Positions 6,363 through 8,079 of a DNA stretch of 8,079 bases are shown one piece after another. Under the pieces are notes generated by a model. The model was not told the origin of the DNA. It did not search any database and saw only the letters and a program-made list of their open reading frames with translations. This DNA comes from Microbacteriaceae bacterium (GTDB taxonomy: Bacteria; Actinomycetota; Actinomycetes; Actinomycetales; Microbacteriaceae), in assembly GCA_011620705.1 (NCBI GenBank), contig WOYR01000263.1, positions 7,802 to 15,880 of the forward strand, read 5' to 3'. How positions within the stretch are numbered: the stretch's first letter is position 1; every line of letters begins with the position of its first letter. The translations under genes were made by a program, and so were the position numbers.

Positions 6363-6400
6363 GTTGCATATGAGTTCCAACTTAGGAACTAATATGCAAC
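6363..6400 (+). promoter_or_regulatory. Operator palindrome overlapping a leaderless promoter
   Basis: The arms GTTGCATATGAGTTCC (6363-6378) and GGAACTAATATGCAAC (6385-6400) are inverted repeats at 15 of 16 positions with a 6-base centre. TAATAT (6390-6395) inside the right arm is a good -10, ending six bases before the ATG at 6402, which predicts a leaderless message. A protein bound to the palindrome would block this promoter. The HTH protein encoded next is the obvious candidate. Confidence 0.7.
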
Positions 6401-6401
6401 C

Positions 6402-7079
6402 ATGGACGAGACCGTAACCGAGGCCGCCGAGCGGCTCGGCATCACGCGGCGTGCTGTCACGTACCTCCTTGACGACGGATCACTCACGGGGCGCCGCCTC
6501 ATCAACGGAACATGGCTCGTTGACGCCGACTCGGTCAGCCGCTGGGAGCAAATCGGGCAGCGCGGCAAAGGGCGCCCCCTCAACACCGCCACGGCGTGGG
6601 CGGTCCTCTGGGAACTCTCCGGACTGGACGCTGAATGGCTCGAGCGGACTACCCGGTTTCGCCTCCGCGACCGAATTCGTGGCTATGACGCTGCTGGCCT
6701 CGCGCGCGCGGTGGCGAAGCGGACAGTCGCCCACCGCTATCGCGCCGCCAACGCAGAACGAGCCGCAGAAGGATTGATCGCCACCGGCCGTGCCGTTGCC
6801 GATGTTTTGGGAATGGGTCTCATCCGAGACGAAAGCAGGGTAGCCGGCTACGTCCGCGATGGAACAGCGGACGCCTGGGCCGACTCCCATTTCATGCTCA
6901 GCGACAGCACAGGCCAAGACGTGATCTACGACAACACACTCCCCATCCGATACGACGCGGACGAAATGCCTTCGGCGGTCGTCGCAGCGGATCTCGCTCG
7001 AAGCACCGATACACGCGAGCGCAGCGCCGCGCTTCGCGCCCTTGAGCAGATGAGGCAGACGTGGCTGGCCGCGAACTGA
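6402..7079 (+). CDS. HTH DNA-binding protein, probable antitoxin/repressor of the NTase module
   Basis: Protein of 225 residues with an N-terminal winged-helix/MerR- or excisionase-like DNA-binding domain (about 3-48): VTEAAERLGITRRAVTYLLD, then a wing-like G-S-L-T-G-R-R-L-I-N-G-T-W-L-V and DADSVSRW. The middle (60-160) is helical, charged and Arg-rich. The C-terminal part (170-225) contains the P-I-R-Y-D-A-D segment and ends in a helix. No enzyme motif is seen. The ATG at 6402 directly follows the operator and has no Shine-Dalgarno, consistent with a leaderless start. The 3' end overlaps the nucleotidyltransferase gene by 19 bases, indicating coupled expression. By position and pairing it is likely the antitoxin or autorepressor. 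An excisionase role is less likely given the long C-terminal domain. The pairing is seen; the antitoxin function is inferred. Confidence 0.78.
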   Translation: MDETVTEAAERLGITRRAVTYLLDDGSLTGRRLINGTWLVDADSVSRWEQIGQRGKGRPLNTATAWAVLWELSGLDAEWLERTTRFRLRDRIRGYDAAGLARAVAKRTVAHRYRAANAERAAEGLIATGRAVADVLGMGLIRDESRVAGYVRDGTADAWADSHFMLSDSTGQDVIYDNTLPIRYDADEMPSAVVAADLARSTDTRERSAALRALEQMRQTWLAAN

Positions 7080-7558
7080 CAGTCGATATGAGGGACGACG
7101 ACCTCATCCCGGCCTGGCAGACGGTTCTCGAGCTCAGCAACGCGCAGATCGCGGGCCGCCTCACATTGGTCGGCGGGCTCATGGTAGCGGCACACGCTCG
7201 CCGGGCACAGGTCGTGATGCGACGGCCGACGGACGATGTCGACACGCTTGTGGACTACGCGGCCGACCGGTCCAGTCTGTCTGACATGCGCGCCACGCTC
7301 ACGCGATTGGGTTTCCGCCTGACCACCGATGCGCAGCATGCCTATCGGTTCCTTCACGCGGACGGTCGAAAGGTTGACCTCATGGTCGCGGACCACATGC
7401 CTTCTGGTATGCGCCCGCGGCTCGACCAACGTGACGCGTTCGTTGCGCCCTCGGGAGAACAGGCCATCCGTCGTCGAGACAGGTACCGCCTCCTGTTCGC
7501 CAGTGGAGCAGAGGCAACGATCGGAGTGCCTGACGAACTCGGCGCGCTCGTGGCCTAG
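7061..7558 (+). CDS. AbiEii/MNT-like nucleotidyltransferase, N-terminal part (amber-truncated)
   Basis: First 165 residues of a predicted nucleotidyltransferase, the probable toxin or effector partner of the upstream HTH protein. The fold's hallmarks are visible. LVGGLMVAAHARRA (36-49) is the GG/GS helix. RRPTDDVDTLV (54-64) carries the D59-x-D61 metal pair. RKVDLMVAD (103-111) supplies the third acidic residue, D106. The GTG at 7061 has a GAGG five bases upstream and overlaps the previous gene by 19 bases; ATG at 7088 is an alternative. The frame is stopped by TAG at 7556-7558, just after VPDELGALVA. Family-like sequence continues in the same frame to 7810, so this product is about two-thirds of a normal protein of roughly 249 residues. 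It is probably inactive unless the amber codon is read through. Confidence 0.74.
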   Translation: MAGRELTVDMRDDDLIPAWQTVLELSNAQIAGRLTLVGGLMVAAHARRAQVVMRRPTDDVDTLVDYAADRSSLSDMRATLTRLGFRLTTDAQHAYRFLHADGRKVDLMVADHMPSGMRPRLDQRDAFVAPSGEQAIRRRDRYRLLFASGAEATIGVPDELGALVA

Positions 7559-7810
7559 GGCGCCGCCTACATGGTGGACCACCGCGATCGAGGTCGCCAC
7601 CTGGACGATACGGCCGTTCTCCTCGCGTGCATCGCGGACGGGTCTGAGCTGGACTGGGCGTCGCTCAGTCGAAACGATCGACGCCGACTGCTGGCATCGA
7701 GTCAGGCACTGGAGGACGAAGGTCACGTCGCCTGGGCGAACCTCGACCGCGACGCGCTCGATCAAGCGCGATTCAACCGCGCGCTGATCGCACGTATCGT
7801 CGCTCGTTGA
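7559..7810 (+). pseudogene. C-terminal remainder of the nucleotidyltransferase after an in-frame amber codon
   Basis: The frame of the preceding gene continues after the single TAG as GAAYMVDHRDRGRHLDDTAV and on to a stop at 7810. In AbiEii-like nucleotidyltransferases this region reads roughly L-x-x-x-K-x-x-A, then a short loop, R-x-R/K-D-x-x-D and a hydrophobic helix. The fit here is good, so 7061-7810 is best read as one gene of about 249 codons with one nonsense change. An ATG at 7571 could start a 79-residue piece, but no Shine-Dalgarno supports it. The absence of frameshifts or other stops indicates a recent event or a sequencing error. Confidence 0.72.
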
Positions 7811-7863
7811 GGCCTGCACCTCGAACTGCTCTGCATAGCCACGCAGAAGCCAATGGGATCTGA

Positions 7864-7884
7864 CCCATCAATTCCCCATCAATT
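7864..7884. repeat. Two CCCATCAATT direct repeats next to the right att copy
   Basis: CCCATCAATT occurs at 7864-7873 and again at 7875-7884, an 11-base period of about one helical turn. The second copy ends nine bases before the att repeat. Closely spaced short direct repeats beside the core are typical of integrase arm-type sites. No matching copy was found near the left att repeat. Confidence 0.4.
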
Positions 7885-7892
7885 ATCTTGAA

Positions 7893-7937
7893 GAGCCACC
7901 TGAGAGAATCGAACTCTCGACCTATTCATTACGAGTG
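7893..7937 (-). repeat. Right att copy within tRNA-Thr
   Basis: This is the 45-base partner of 6045-6089, lying inside the intact tRNA gene apart from one base past its 3' end. The recombination crossover would have occurred within this shared block. Confidence 0.88.
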
Positions 7938-7966
7938 AATCGCTCTACCAACTGAGCTAAGGCGGC
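7894..7966 (-). tRNA. tRNA-Thr (anticodon CGU)
   Basis: On the minus strand this is a 73-base cloverleaf. The acceptor stem GCCGCCT pairs with AGGTGGC (one G-U). The D-arm is GCTC-AGTTGGTA-GAGC. The anticodon stem ATTCA/TGAAT encloses CTCGTAA, giving anticodon CGU at plus-strand 7931-7933 and reading the threonine codon ACG. The variable loop is AGGTC and the T-arm GAGAG-TTCGATT-CTCTC. The discriminator base is U and CCA is not encoded. Its 3' end is the integration site of the adjacent island. Confidence 0.95.
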
Positions 7967-8007
7967 GGGCGTCCCGCGGCTCTGCCGAGCGCTGGGCACC
8001 GGGGAAA

Positions 8008-8013
8008 AGCATA
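8008..8013 (-). promoter_or_regulatory. Candidate -10 for tRNA-Thr
   Basis: TATGCT on the minus strand lies about 41 bases before the tRNA 5' end. No strong -35 is seen. The self-complementary octamer CCGATCGG occurs at 8015-8022 and 8036-8043, 21 bases apart, on the upstream side of this element. Confidence 0.4.
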
Positions 8014-8079
8014 ACCGATCGGGCGGATGCCACTGCCGATCGGCGGGCAAGCAGCGAGCAGCCGGCGGCCGACGGTTCA

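Larger units (their letters stand above)
6045..7937. mobile_element. Small integrase-less genomic island in tRNA-Thr(CGU)
   Basis: Two direct copies of the tRNA 3' end, 1848 bases apart, bracket a unit holding a DNA-binding protein and a broken nucleotidyltransferase gene. This is what a tyrosine-recombinase element leaves after insertion at a tRNA 3' end. The real tRNA stays intact on one side and the original 3' end is pushed to the other. No integrase or excisionase gene is seen, so the unit is either a remnant of a larger element or a cassette moved in trans. Confidence 0.78.

Noticed and set aside
6926..7819. 297-codon minus-strand frame opposite the island genes
   Set aside because: It is antisense to the HTH end and the NTase, which carry recognisable motifs and proper starts. 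Its own product shows no domain that I recognise.

Overview
The window looks like chromosome from a high-GC actinobacterium, most likely Microbacteriaceae and possibly Microbacterium. This is inferred from the base composition, the GTG/ATG start usage, leaderless-type promoters and the style of the proteins; there is no rRNA or marker gene to fix it.

Layout. (1) 2-775, plus strand: the end of an ABC exporter subunit (nucleotide-binding domain), cut by the window edge. (2) 776-930: a gap between convergent genes with a long imperfect hairpin (831-894). (3) 931-4249, minus strand: in order of transcription, a Gfo/Idh/MocA-type oxidoreductase, a PBP4-type D-Ala-D-Ala carboxypeptidase (dacB), nicotinamidase (pncA) and a 30-residue membrane microprotein whose start overlaps the pncA stop by one base. 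The last three are close enough to be one operon. (4) 4268-6015: a strong hairpin terminator, a secreted CAP-domain-like protein on the minus strand and a divergent exported lysozyme-like protein on the plus strand, sharing a 196-base promoter region with C/G-rich boxes. Together with dacB this makes the middle of the window a cell-envelope neighbourhood.

(5) 6045-7966: a very small island in a tRNA gene. An intact tRNA-Thr(CGU) lies on the minus strand at 7894-7966. A 45-base copy of its 3' part, with one mismatch, sits at 6045-6089 in the same orientation, the usual footprint of site-specific integration at the 3' end of a tRNA gene. The roughly 1.85 kb between the copies has no integrase. 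It carries a winged-helix/MerR-like DNA-binding protein directly behind a 16-bp-arm operator palindrome, and an overlapping nucleotidyltransferase of the AbiEii/MNT kind. This two-gene arrangement suggests a toxin-antitoxin or phage-defence module.

The nucleotidyltransferase frame is interrupted by a single in-frame amber codon (7556-7558), at the place where the family has a conserved lysine. The same frame continues with family-like sequence to 7810. The cassette therefore appears to be a mobile defence-type module with a disarmed effector and an intact regulator. Tandem 11-base repeats just inside the right att copy could be integrase arm sites.
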